Assembly (NCBI GenBank): GCA_041650805.1
Contig: JBAZKM010000001.1
Span: 1-64,000, forward strand
Origin: Candidatus Omnitrophota bacterium
GTDB lineage: Bacteria > Omnitrophota > Gorgyraeia > 2-01-FULL-45-10
Reading direction: 5' to 3'
DNA: 64,000 nucleotides
Shown: piece after piece, positions 24,983 to 32,404 of the stretch
Layout of the letters: each line of letters opens with the position of its first letter
Position numbering within the stretch: position 1 is the stretch's first letter
Notes under the pieces: generated by a model
The model's input: the letters and a program-made list of their open reading frames with translations, nothing else
Database searches by the model: none
What the model was told of the DNA's origin: nothing
Position numbers and translations under genes: made by a program

Positions 24983-25836
24983 TATTCTATGCTATATACA
25001 GGTTTGCAAGGTTCCTGGCCATGAATCTGCCGCTAGGTCTTTCATACGGCCTGGCATGCGTATTGGCCGATATAAAGCACCTGTTGTCGCGCAGGGACAG
25101 AAGGGCGGTCATAGAGAATCTGCGCGTGGTAACAGACGGTACCTGCGATGATGCCGGGTTGAATGAGATGACCCGCCAGGTTTTCAGGAATTTCGGAAAG
25201 TACCTTGTCGATTTTTTCCGGTTCGCTAAAGTCGACGATAACTATATACGTAAGTTCGTCAGGATAGATGGTCTGGCCAACCTCTCCGAGGCGCTATCCC
25301 GGGGGAAAGGGGTCATCCTCTTATCCGCGCATCTCGGCAGCTGGGAACTGGGCGGGTGTATCATATCTTCCATAGGATATCCCCTTAATGCCGTCGCGCT
25401 CACCCACCAGGACCGCATGGTGAACGATTTTTTCATGCGCCAGCGTATGCTGGGCAAGGTGCGCCCCATAGAGATAGGCCTCTCTCTCAGGGAATGTTAC
25501 CGCGTCCTGAAAAAGAACGGGCTTGTGGCGCTCCTGGGCGACAGGGACTTCACTAAGAACGGCACGCCGGTCGCGTTCTTCGGAAAAAAGGCGCTCATTC
25601 CCAGAGGACCCTCCGTATTCGCCGCCAGGATAGGGTCGGCCATCGTCCCGACATTCATGATACGGGAAGAGGACGACACCTTCAGGCTCGTCTTCGAGAC
25701 CCCGATCTATCCCGAATCGCGCGACGATGAGGGGGAGACGCTGATGATGCTCACCAGGAGATACCTTTCCGTGGTCGAGTCGTATATAAGGAGATTCCCG
25801 GTGCAGTGGTATGCCTTCAGGAGGATATGGGAATAA
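24979..25836 (+). CDS. LpxL/HtrB-family lipid A acyltransferase
   Basis: 285 aa. N-terminal membrane anchor, then the H-x4-E catalytic motif in S-A-H-L-G-S-W-E (about 115-122) and R-G-P-S-V-F-A-A-R downstream. These enzymes add secondary acyl chains to Kdo-lipid A at the inner membrane; mycobacterial PatA-like relatives acylate other glycolipids. Paired with an upstream glycolipid glycosyltransferase. Confidence 0.88.
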   Translation: MIFYAIYRFARFLAMNLPLGLSYGLACVLADIKHLLSRRDRRAVIENLRVVTDGTCDDAGLNEMTRQVFRNFGKYLVDFFRFAKVDDNYIRKFVRIDGLANLSEALSRGKGVILLSAHLGSWELGGCIISSIGYPLNAVALTHQDRMVNDFFMRQRMLGKVRPIEIGLSLRECYRVLKKNGLVALLGDRDFTKNGTPVAFFGKKALIPRGPSVFAARIGSAIVPTFMIREEDDTFRLVFETPIYPESRDDEGETLMMLTRRYLSVVESYIRRFPVQWYAFRRIWE

Positions 25837-25838
25837 CC

Positions 25839-26507
25839 ATGCATGCCCTTTGCGCGCTGATACCGTCATATAACGAAGCCGCTACCATAGGCGGCATAGT
25901 CAGGAGACTGGGGAAGAGGGGCCTTGACGTATACGTGGTGGATGACGGTTCGGATGACGATACCGCCGGCATTGCTGGAAAAGAGGGCGCTGTGGTCATT
26001 CGGAATACCCGTAATCTAGGTAAAGGGGCATCCCTCAGGGAGGGGTTCAAACGGGTGCTGGAAGGCGACTACAGGATGGTGCTGGTCATGGACGGTGATG
26101 ACCAGCATGACATAAACGACATCGCGCGCCTGATAAAGAGGATAAGGGAGACGGACGCGGGCATGGTAATAGGCAACAGGATGCACGACACATCGTCCAT
26201 GCCCCTCATACGGATAGCGGTCAACAGGTTCATGTCATACGTAATATCTGTCGCCTCCGGCCAGAAAGTGCCTGATACGCAGTGCGGTTTCCGGCTCATA
26301 AGAAGGGATCTCCTTGAAGCGGTGACCCTGGAATCGTCAAAATATGAGATAGAATCAGAACTCATAATAAAGTCAGCCAAGAAAGGGTTCAAAATAGAAT
26401 CGGCGCCTATCAAGACGGTCTACAATAACGAAAAGAGCGGCATAAACCCTATCATAGATACATTCAGGTTCATAGCATTCATGGCGAAGATCGTTTTTAA
26501 GAGATGA
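25839..26507 (+). CDS. Glycosyltransferase family 2 (DPM1-like)
   Basis: 222 aa. GT-A fold: I-P-S-Y-N-E-A-A-T-I at the start, V-V-D-D-G-S-D-D near 32-39, and the D-x-D-x-Q (D-G-D-D-Q-H-D) metal site near 87. Similar to polyprenyl-phosphate mannose/glucose synthases but lacks C-terminal membrane helices. ATG 25839 is taken because it gives the family start just after the LpxL-like stop; ATG 25827 is in frame but only 2 bp from AGGAGG. Confidence 0.86.
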   Translation: MHALCALIPSYNEAATIGGIVRRLGKRGLDVYVVDDGSDDDTAGIAGKEGAVVIRNTRNLGKGASLREGFKRVLEGDYRMVLVMDGDDQHDINDIARLIKRIRETDAGMVIGNRMHDTSSMPLIRIAVNRFMSYVISVASGQKVPDTQCGFRLIRRDLLEAVTLESSKYEIESELIIKSAKKGFKIESAPIKTVYNNEKSGINPIIDTFRFIAFMAKIVFKR

Positions 26508-26519
26508 CGGTTCTTATTT

Positions 26520-27170
26520 ATGGACGACCTGCGTTTCGAAGAGATTCGGAAAAATATGGTCGGAGGACAGCTGGTATCGCGCGGCATATCCGGCCAGAAG
26601 GTGCTGCGGGCTTTTGAGAAGGTCCCGCGCCACGAATTCATTCCCGAAGAACTGAGACAGGATGCTTATAGCGACTACCCTCTCCCTATAGGGGAGGGTC
26701 AGACCATCTCCCAGCCGTATATGGTCGCCCTGATGACCGAGTGCCTGGGCCTTGCCGGAGGCGAACGCGTCCTCGAGGTCGGGACAGGGAGCGGATATCA
26801 GACTGCCATCCTTGCCGAGATAGCCGGAGAGGTCTATTCGGTCGAGCGCCTCGAGCGCCTTGCTCGGAGCGCCGGAGGGAACCTCAAGCGGCTGGGATAT
26901 ACGAATATCTCGATAAAGGTGGGGGACGGGACGCTGGGGTGGCCCGAACACGGCCCATATGACGGGATAATCGTGACTGCCGGGGCCCCGGGTATCCCTG
27001 AGGCGCTCCCGGCCCAGCTCAAAGAGAAGGGGCGGCTCGTCATACCGATCGGAGGAGGTCTCAGTCAGGTGCTTACCGTAGCCGAGAAGAGAGGAGCGAC
27101 ATTTTCCGCGCGGGAGGTATGCGGCTGCGCCTTCGTGCCGCTTATAGGTAAATATGGATGGGCGGAATGA
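26520..27170 (+). CDS. pcm: Protein-L-isoaspartate O-methyltransferase
   Basis: 216 aa. Repairs isoaspartyl residues using SAM. Typical features: R-G-I near the start, V-P-R-H-E-F-I-P, Q-T-I-S-Q-P-Y-M-V-A-L-M, and SAM motif V-L-E-V-G-T-G-S-G-Y-Q-T-A. Directly followed by the cobalamin adenosyltransferase. Confidence 0.95.
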   Translation: MDDLRFEEIRKNMVGGQLVSRGISGQKVLRAFEKVPRHEFIPEELRQDAYSDYPLPIGEGQTISQPYMVALMTECLGLAGGERVLEVGTGSGYQTAILAEIAGEVYSVERLERLARSAGGNLKRLGYTNISIKVGDGTLGWPEHGPYDGIIVTAGAPGIPEALPAQLKEKGRLVIPIGGGLSQVLTVAEKRGATFSAREVCGCAFVPLIGKYGWAE

Positions 27171-27171
27171 G

Positions 27172-27708
27172 ATGAAGCGGGGATATACGCACATATATAC
27201 AGGCGGAGGCAAAGGAAAGACGACGGCCGGCATGGGGCTTGCGGTGAGGGCGGCCGTTTCCGGTCTGAGGGTCTGCGTCTTCCAGTTCCTCAAGAAGAGA
27301 GGTTCGTCGGCAGATAATACGCTCTCCTTGCCGCGCCTGAAGGTCGTCTGCTTCGATGAGGTGCATCCTATGTTCTGTAAAAGAGTTGGGGGTCGGGAGT
27401 CAGGAGTTTGGAGAAAATTAAAGAAAAAAATCGAAAAAGATTTTGAGAAGGCGAAAAAGATCGTCAATAGCAAACGGTACGATGTGGTGATGCTCGACGA
27501 AATATTGAACTGCGTCAGCGGAAAGTTTTTGGACGAGAAGAGACTTCTGGCGCTCATAAAGGCGAAGCCGCCCCGCCTGGAGCTGGTACTGACAGGACGC
27601 GGAGCGACGAAACGGCTCGTCGCGTCTTCAGATTACGTGACGCGCTTCAGCAAGATCAAGCATCCCTTCGACCGCGGGATCGCCGCGCGGAAGGGGATCG
27701 AGTATTAA
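27172..27708 (+). CDS. cobO: Cob(I)alamin adenosyltransferase (CobA/BtuR type)
   Basis: 178 aa. P-loop-like G-G-G-K-G-K-T-T that binds ATP with reversed orientation in this family, V-V-M-L-D-E-I-L (Walker B-like), L-T-G-R-G-A, and the end K-H-P-F-D-R-G-I-A-A-R-K-G-I-E-Y. Makes adenosylcobalamin. A cobalamin riboswitch and BtuB-like receptor follow. Between 27381 and 27414 the coding sequence contains a G/T-rich stretch unlike its surroundings, giving a K-R-V-G-G-R-E-S-G-V-W segment that may be a repeat insertion. ATG 27154 is an alternative start. Confidence 0.9.
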   Translation: MKRGYTHIYTGGGKGKTTAGMGLAVRAAVSGLRVCVFQFLKKRGSSADNTLSLPRLKVVCFDEVHPMFCKRVGGRESGVWRKLKKKIEKDFEKAKKIVNSKRYDVVMLDEILNCVSGKFLDEKRLLALIKAKPPRLELVLTGRGATKRLVASSDYVTRFSKIKHPFDRGIAARKGIEY

Positions 27709-27721
27709 CCTTTTAGCAACG

Positions 27722-27802
27722 ACCATTTAATGTCAAATGGCCAATCCCAAATGCCAAATTAATATCCAATTTCCAATTCCCAATTTGACATTGGAAATTA
27801 AC
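27722..27802 (+). repeat. AT-rich interspersed palindromic repeat, copy 1
   Basis: Made of overlapping words such as AATGTCAAAT, CCAAATTAATATCCAATTT and CCCAATTTGACATTGG. The left and right halves are roughly complementary, so it can form an imperfect hairpin. Closely related stretches occur at 62531-62640 and 63269-63328. No coding potential. Confidence 0.8.
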
Positions 27803-27812
27803 GTGAAAATGC

Positions 27813-27840
27813 TTGACTTTATTTTTTTGCGAGTTAGAAT
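27813..27840 (+). promoter_or_regulatory. Promoter for the cobalamin riboswitch transcript
   Basis: TTGACT (27813-27818), 16-bp spacer, TAGAAT (27835-27840), placing the start near 27847, about 20 bp before the riboswitch core. Confidence 0.6.
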
Positions 27841-27865
27841 TAGGTATCTTTGACATATCGATCTA

Positions 27866-28020
27866 TATAGGCGCCCGAAAGGGATTAAAAGGGAATTCCG
27901 CTAAACGGAAACGGTCCCGCCGCTGTAGAGGATGACGAAATTCCAGAAGAGCCATTGTCCCCGAAGGGGATGAGAAGGCAGGAAGAGTAGGACGATTCCT
28001 CAGTCAGAAGACCTACCTAT
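27866..28020 (+). ncRNA. Cobalamin riboswitch (B12 aptamer)
   Basis: Contains the conserved blocks of the B12 element in order: GCGCCCGAAAGGG with TTAAAAGGGAA, GCCGCTGTAGAGG, and the B12 box AGTAGGACGA followed by GTCAGAAGACCTACC. It sits between its own promoter and a terminator before the TonB receptor, so high cobalamin is expected to stop transcription of the receptor. The aptamer boundaries are estimated from the conserved blocks. Confidence 0.9.
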
Positions 28021-28077
28021 ATATTGAATGGTGTCGCAAGAACACCGCATATAAGGGTTTGTAGAACAGGGAACTGA

Positions 28078-28110
28078 CCCCGTACCATATCATGGTGCGG
28101 GGTTTTTTTT
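28078..28110 (+). terminator. Riboswitch expression-platform terminator
   Basis: CCCCGTACCAT (28078-28088) pairs with ATGGTGCGGGG (28092-28102), with one G-U pair and a 3-nt loop, followed by eight T (28103-28110). It lies 24 bp before the receptor ATG, the usual arrangement for an OFF switch. Confidence 0.92.
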
Positions 28111-28133
28111 ATGAAAAGACGAAGGGAAAGAAG

Positions 28134-30206
28134 ATGAAGCAGACGATCATTGTATTGCTTGTGGTCATCTCCATCGTATCCGCCGCGCGCGCGGATGACG
28201 GGGAAAAAGAGAGTATCGTAGGAAAGTTCATCGACGGGACGCTCGGCCCGCTGAGCGAGATATTCGCGCCGTACCAGCGGCTGGATACCATAGTGGTGAC
28301 GCCTACACGTTATGAGGACCGGGAACTGGATGTGCCGAACACGATATCGATAATAGACGAGAAAGAGATCGCCGGGTCGCACGCGAAATACGTCCCGGAC
28401 CTGTTGCGGAGCAGGGCGGGGATATCGACGGCCGACCTTCTCGGCAACGGAAAGTCGAATCGTATCGACATGCGCGGCTTCGGCGATACGGCGCTGCCGA
28501 ACGTCCTGGTGCTGGTGGACGGCAGGCGCACCAACCAGATAGACCTGTCGGGCGCGGATTGGATACAGATAGATACGGACTCGATCGAGCGGATAGAGGT
28601 CGTCCGCGGGCCCCAGTCGGTATTGTACGGGGACAATGCCGCCGCAGGCGTGATCAACATAATAACGAAGAAGGGGGCCGGCAAGAGACCGGGCGCCGCG
28701 TTCAAGTATGATGCGGGGTCGTACCGATATTCTTCATACAAGGGGGACATCCACGGAGGGAGCGATTTTCTCGACTATTTCGCCTCCGCCGCCACCTCGT
28801 ATAATAACGGGTACAGGATAAATAACCGGCTTGAGACGGTGGACTACAGCGGAAGCGTTACCATGAAGCCCTCCGAGGGGGTACGGCTCGGGCTTTCGTC
28901 CGGCTACCACAAGGACTGGTACGGCCTTCCGGGAGCGGTAAAGCCCTCCGACATAAACAGTATCGGGCGCAGAGGGAGCATCGCGCCGGAAAACAGCGCC
29001 AAGACAGAAGATTACTACATGATGGCCACGCCTGATGTCACGAAAGACATAGGGTTCGGTGAGATAAGGTTCTTCGGCGACATCCTCGCCAGGTCAAGGC
29101 GCAACAATGCGATATTCTATTCCTCGTTCGGCGACGTAGCGAACATCCACCACATCAAGACGTTCGGCCTCACCCCGAAGTTCGCATTCCTGGCGACGCT
29201 CTTCGATATCGATAACAGGGTGCTGGCAGGGCTCGACTATTACTCCTCGAGGGACGAGATAAACAGCGGCGTGCTATCCTCGATGGACAGCATGATCATA
29301 GACAAAGATACCGCGGGGGTCTATGTGACGGACACGCTCGAACTCCCGTTCTCGCTCATAGCCAACGCCGGCTTCAGGTCCGAGTGGGCCTACTACAAAT
29401 TCAACCAGGAAGCGGTCCTCACGGGAAAGAGCGAGAAGAGACCTTTCGAATACGCCTATGATGCCGCGCTCACCTATAAATATAACGACAGGTCGTCGGT
29501 ATATGCGCACTATTCGCGCTCGTTCAGGTTCCCCGTTACCGAAGAGTGGTACTCGTCACTATACGTGGACTACTTCTCGGGGCTGATAGCGGGCGGATTG
29601 AACCTCGCGCTCAAGCCGCAGGTGGCCCATACCTATGAGATAGGGATAAAGGAGAATTCGTCGAAATATCTCAGCATAAGCGCCGATTACAACATAATGG
29701 ATATAAAGAACGAGATATATTACGACTCTGTGGCGAACCAGAACGCGGTCCACCACCATACCATACATCACGGCCTTGAGCTGGAGAGCGAATTCCGGAT
29801 AATGAACGACCTGCGCTGTTTTTTCAATTATACATACCAGAAGGCGTTCTTTGTAGGGGAGGGGTTCGCGGGGAACGAGATACCGATGGTGCCTCGCCAC
29901 AAGATATCTACGGGGCTCTCGTACACGTACAAGGACTGCGTAAAGGCGACATATGCGATAAACTATGTGGGCCCGCGGCGTTTCGCGAACGACCTCCAGA
30001 ACAATATGCCGCGCCTTAAAGAGTATACTACGCACGATGTAAAATTGGCATATGAGAAGTGCGGTTTTGAGGTATATGCGGCCGTTCATAACCTGTTCGA
30101 CGCCGAATATTCCGAGTACGGGGCGCTCGATTTTACGCTTACAAGGCCCGGTTACTTCCCATCGCCGCGCATGAACGCCACGGCAGGGGTACGGTACACA
30201 TTCTGA
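28134..30206 (+). CDS. btuB: TonB-dependent outer-membrane receptor, BtuB-like
   Basis: 690 aa. Signal peptide of about 20 residues (M-K-Q-T-I-I-V-L-L-V-V... A-R-A), TonB box D-T-I-V-V-T-P-T-R (about 44-52), plug domain with V-L-V-D-G-R-R and I-E-R-I-E-V-V-R-G-P-Q-S-V-L-Y-G, then a beta-barrel ending in Y-T-F. The upstream cobalamin riboswitch points to corrinoid uptake. ATG 28134 follows GAAGGGAAAG; a longer frame from 28092 would start inside the terminator stem. No BtuCDF genes are in the window. Confidence 0.92.
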   Translation: MKQTIIVLLVVISIVSAARADDGEKESIVGKFIDGTLGPLSEIFAPYQRLDTIVVTPTRYEDRELDVPNTISIIDEKEIAGSHAKYVPDLLRSRAGISTADLLGNGKSNRIDMRGFGDTALPNVLVLVDGRRTNQIDLSGADWIQIDTDSIERIEVVRGPQSVLYGDNAAAGVINIITKKGAGKRPGAAFKYDAGSYRYSSYKGDIHGGSDFLDYFASAATSYNNGYRINNRLETVDYSGSVTMKPSEGVRLGLSSGYHKDWYGLPGAVKPSDINSIGRRGSIAPENSAKTEDYYMMATPDVTKDIGFGEIRFFGDILARSRRNNAIFYSSFGDVANIHHIKTFGLTPKFAFLATLFDIDNRVLAGLDYYSSRDEINSGVLSSMDSMIIDKDTAGVYVTDTLELPFSLIANAGFRSEWAYYKFNQEAVLTGKSEKRPFEYAYDAALTYKYNDRSSVYAHYSRSFRFPVTEEWYSSLYVDYFSGLIAGGLNLALKPQVAHTYEIGIKENSSKYLSISADYNIMDIKNEIYYDSVANQNAVHHHTIHHGLELESEFRIMNDLRCFFNYTYQKAFFVGEGFAGNEIPMVPRHKISTGLSYTYKDCVKATYAINYVGPRRFANDLQNNMPRLKEYTTHDVKLAYEKCGFEVYAAVHNLFDAEYSEYGALDFTLTRPGYFPSPRMNATAGVRYTF

Positions 30207-30235
30207 CGCGGCAGGCAACTTTTTTAAAATTCCTG

Positions 30236-30264
30236 TTGACAAAGAGGTGCGATTGGTGTATCTT
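30236..30264 (+). promoter_or_regulatory. Strong sigma70-type promoter upstream of the csp region
   Basis: TTGACA (30236-30241), 17-bp spacer, TATCTT (30259-30264). Start predicted near 30271, about 70 bp before an intrinsic terminator and 117 bp before the cold-shock gene. Confidence 0.75.
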
Positions 30265-30270
30265 GTATCC

Positions 30271-30340
30271 ATAGTAAGTACCGGTATAAGGATAGAAGGT
30301 CTGGCCGTAAGGTGAGAATCGCTAACCTTGCGGCTTTTTT
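30271..30340 (+). ncRNA. Possible small RNA or attenuated leader before csp
   Basis: The interval from the predicted start of the strong promoter to a terminator (GCCGTAAGGT at 30304-30313, ACCTTGCGGC at 30325-30334, one G-U pair, then TTTTTT) is about 70 nt with no ORF. It could be an independent small RNA, or a leader whose terminator controls read-through into the cold-shock gene. A second promoter follows the terminator. Confidence 0.5.
30304..30340 (+). terminator. Intrinsic terminator in the csp leader
   Basis: 10-bp stem with one G-U pair (GCCGTAAGGT with ACCTTGCGGC), 11-nt loop, six T at 30335-30340. Confidence 0.8.
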
Positions 30341-30353
30341 GCGTATCGGTATA

Positions 30354-30362
30354 TGCTATAAT
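30354..30362 (+). promoter_or_regulatory. Extended -10 promoter for csp
   Basis: TGC followed by perfect TATAAT (30357-30362), no good -35. Start predicted near 30369, giving a very short leader before GTG 30388. Confidence 0.5.
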
Positions 30363-30387
30363 CAATCAGGAAGGGGGGGAGTTCGTA

Positions 30388-30588
30388 GTGGCAAAAGGGA
30401 AAGTGAAATGGTTCTCAAACCAGAAGGGTTATGGGTTTATTACTCCTGAGTCAGGTAAGGATGTATTCGTACATCATACCGCAATCCAGGGTGAAGGCTA
30501 TAAAACTTTAGAGGAAGGCCAGGAAGTGGAGTTCGAGATCAAACAGGGCCCTAAAGGCGAACAAGCTGTAAACGTAGTAAAAATATAA
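30388..30588 (+). CDS. cspA: Cold-shock domain protein
   Basis: 66 aa, the standard Csp size. K-V-K-W-F, RNP1 K-G-Y-G-F-I-T and RNP2 V-F-V-H-H motifs bind single-stranded RNA/DNA. GTG 30388 with an A-G8 ribosome binding region (about 30372-30381) gives the family start M-A-K-G-K-V-K-W-F; the frame is open further upstream but without family similarity. Confidence 0.96.
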   Translation: MAKGKVKWFSNQKGYGFITPESGKDVFVHHTAIQGEGYKTLEEGQEVEFEIKQGPKGEQAVNVVKI

Positions 30589-30599
30589 CCTGAAGTGGC

Positions 30600-30625
30600 G
30601 GCCCGGCTTTATGCCGGGCCGTCAA
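30600..30625 (+). terminator. Hairpin terminator after csp
   Basis: Perfect 8-bp GC stem (GGCCCGGC, 30600-30607, with GCCGGGCC, 30613-30620), 5-nt loop, followed by GTCAATATTT, a weak T-tract. Confidence 0.7.
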
Positions 30626-30686
30626 TATTTAATTATACGGTCGCAATCATATCAATATTGTGATATATTATAGGCATGCGGCGCGT

Positions 30687-30737
30687 AAGAGCCAAGAGCA
30701 TATTTTTTCGGAAATGACCTCTCGGGCTCTTTTTTTG
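30687..30737 (+). terminator. Terminator-like hairpin in the leader of the aldolase gene
   Basis: AAGAGCC (30687-30693) pairs with GGCTCTT (30725-30731), with extra GAG/CTC pairing inside, followed by a T-run to 30736. It lies 45-95 bp before the aldolase ATG, so it is a leader terminator (attenuator) or the end of a short transcript started near 30670. Confidence 0.6.
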
Positions 30738-30780
30738 TGCCGATATCAACCGGAAAGAATATGCATAAGCGGGAGAACCG

Positions 30781-31731
30781 ATGTTCAGAGAGAAGATAAA
30801 GGTATTCGACTGCACCATAAGGGACGGCGGGCTCATAAACAATCACGATTTTGACCTGAGGTTCGTCAGGGAGGTCTACAGGGCCCTCTCTGAGGCCGGT
30901 GTCGACTATATGGAGATAGGGTACAAAAACTCCAAAAGTCTCTTCTCGGCCAAGGAATACGGACGGTGGAAGTTCTGCGAAGATGAGGATATAAAGAAGG
31001 TCGTAGAGGGCGCGGAGTCGGATACCAAGATCTCCGTCATGGTCGATGTCGGGCGTGTCGACATAGAGGATGTCGGCCCGGCCAAGGACAGCCCCGTAGA
31101 CATGATAAGGGTCGCCTCGTATGTAAAGGACATAGACAAGGCCATATTCCTGGTGAACCATTTTGCGGAAAAGGGGTACGAGACGACCGTCAATATCATG
31201 GCCATCTCCAGGGCCCTCGACAACGAGTTGAACGAGGCGCTCCACCAGCTGGAGGAGGAGAGCCGGGCCAAGGTGGTCTACATAGTGGACAGTTTCGGCG
31301 CCCTGTATCAGGAATCGATCGAATTTCTGGTCAAGAAATTCAAGGGTATACTGAAGACCAAAGAGGTGGGGATGCACGCTCACAATAACCAGCAGCTCGC
31401 CTTCGGCAATACGATCGAGGCGATCATACACGACGCAAATTACGTGGACGGCACCGTATACGGGCTGGGCAGGGCCGCCGGGAATTGCCCGCTTGAGCTC
31501 CTGATAGGATTCCTGAAGAACCCGAAATTCGACATACGCCCTATCCTGGACCTCATCTCAAAAGAGTTCATCCCCCTTAGGGATAAAATAGAGTGGGGCT
31601 ACCTTATCCCGTACGCGATCACAGGCATACTCGATGAACACCCCAAGGCCGCCATGGAGCTGCGCAAGGGCCCCAGGAAAGATGACTACAGGGAGTTTTA
31701 CGAAGGACTGGCGGGCACCGACCTTGATTAA
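30781..31731 (+). CDS. DRE-TIM metallolyase (4-hydroxy-2-oxovalerate aldolase-like)
   Basis: 316 aa. TIM-barrel with D-C-T-I-R-D-G-G near the N-terminus (catalytic Asp/Arg, metal ligand) and the metal-binding H-x-H in G-M-H-A-H-N-N. Closest by motif to 4-hydroxy-2-oxovalerate/oxohexanoate aldolases, not to isopropylmalate synthases, which carry D-T-T-L-R-D-G-E-Q. No hydratase or acylating aldehyde dehydrogenase of a meta-cleavage pathway is nearby, so the substrate is open. GGGAG lies 6 bp before the ATG. Overlaps the next gene by 8 bp. Confidence 0.78.
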   Translation: MFREKIKVFDCTIRDGGLINNHDFDLRFVREVYRALSEAGVDYMEIGYKNSKSLFSAKEYGRWKFCEDEDIKKVVEGAESDTKISVMVDVGRVDIEDVGPAKDSPVDMIRVASYVKDIDKAIFLVNHFAEKGYETTVNIMAISRALDNELNEALHQLEEESRAKVVYIVDSFGALYQESIEFLVKKFKGILKTKEVGMHAHNNQQLAFGNTIEAIIHDANYVDGTVYGLGRAAGNCPLELLIGFLKNPKFDIRPILDLISKEFIPLRDKIEWGYLIPYAITGILDEHPKAAMELRKGPRKDDYREFYEGLAGTDLD

Positions 31732-32380
31732 GACCGCAAATACGGGATCATTCAAGCGGCTGCCCATAATGGGGATATTGCGCGGCATAGAGGTCGACTC
31801 CGTAGCGCCTGTAATAGAGGCTGTCGCGGGTGCGGGTCTGGAGACGATAGAAGTGACGATGAATACCGCGCGGGCATCCGCCGTAATAAGAAAGGCGGTG
31901 AAGGCGGCGGGTAAGCGTCTCGCCGTAGGCGCCGGTACCGTGCTCACCGTGCGGTCGCTTGAGGAGGCGCTGAACGCGGGCGCGACATTCATCGTTATGC
32001 CGGCTTTCATAGAAGATGTGGTGAAGAGGTGCGTCAAATTGAACATCCCGTCGTTCCCGGGGGCGCTCACGCCGCAGGAGATATATAACGCGTGGCGGGG
32101 AGGGGCCAGCATGGTGAAGGTATTCCCGTCAGGGTTTTTCGGCCCGTCTTATTTCAGGGAGATAAAAGGGCCTTTCGACGATATCAGGTTGCTGGCCTGC
32201 GGCGGTGTCACCAGCGCCAACCTCGCTGAATACTTTTCGGCCGGCGCCGATGCCGTGGCGTTCGGGTCCAGCGTATTCAGGAAGGAATTACTGCTGAAGA
32301 AGGAGTACGGGAAGATAGCCGAAGGTGTCAGGTCTTATATTTCGGCATACAGGGCTATGGAGCGCGCCGCCGGCAGATAA
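31724..32380 (+). CDS. eda: KDPG/KHG-type 2-keto-3-deoxy aldolase
   Basis: 218 aa, typical for bacterial Eda, which splits 2-keto-3-deoxy-6-phosphogluconate to pyruvate and glyceraldehyde-3-phosphate. M-G-I-L-R-G, E-V-T-M-N-T (catalytic Glu), V-G-A-G-T-V-L, and Schiff-base lysine in M-V-K-V-F-P-S-G. TTG 31724 gives a suitable length and couples to the previous gene; ATG 31769 would remove the first strand. Confidence 0.88.
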   Translation: MIKTANTGSFKRLPIMGILRGIEVDSVAPVIEAVAGAGLETIEVTMNTARASAVIRKAVKAAGKRLAVGAGTVLTVRSLEEALNAGATFIVMPAFIEDVVKRCVKLNIPSFPGALTPQEIYNAWRGGASMVKVFPSGFFGPSYFREIKGPFDDIRLLACGGVTSANLAEYFSAGADAVAFGSSVFRKELLLKKEYGKIAEGVRSYISAYRAMERAAGR

Positions 32381-32404
32381 AGCAAAACACGGAAAGGTGA
32401 CGGC

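Noticed and set aside
28092..28133. Upstream start for the TonB receptor at ATG 28092
   Set aside because: It lies inside the terminator stem and would add residues ahead of a normal signal peptide; ATG 28134 has a good ribosome binding site.
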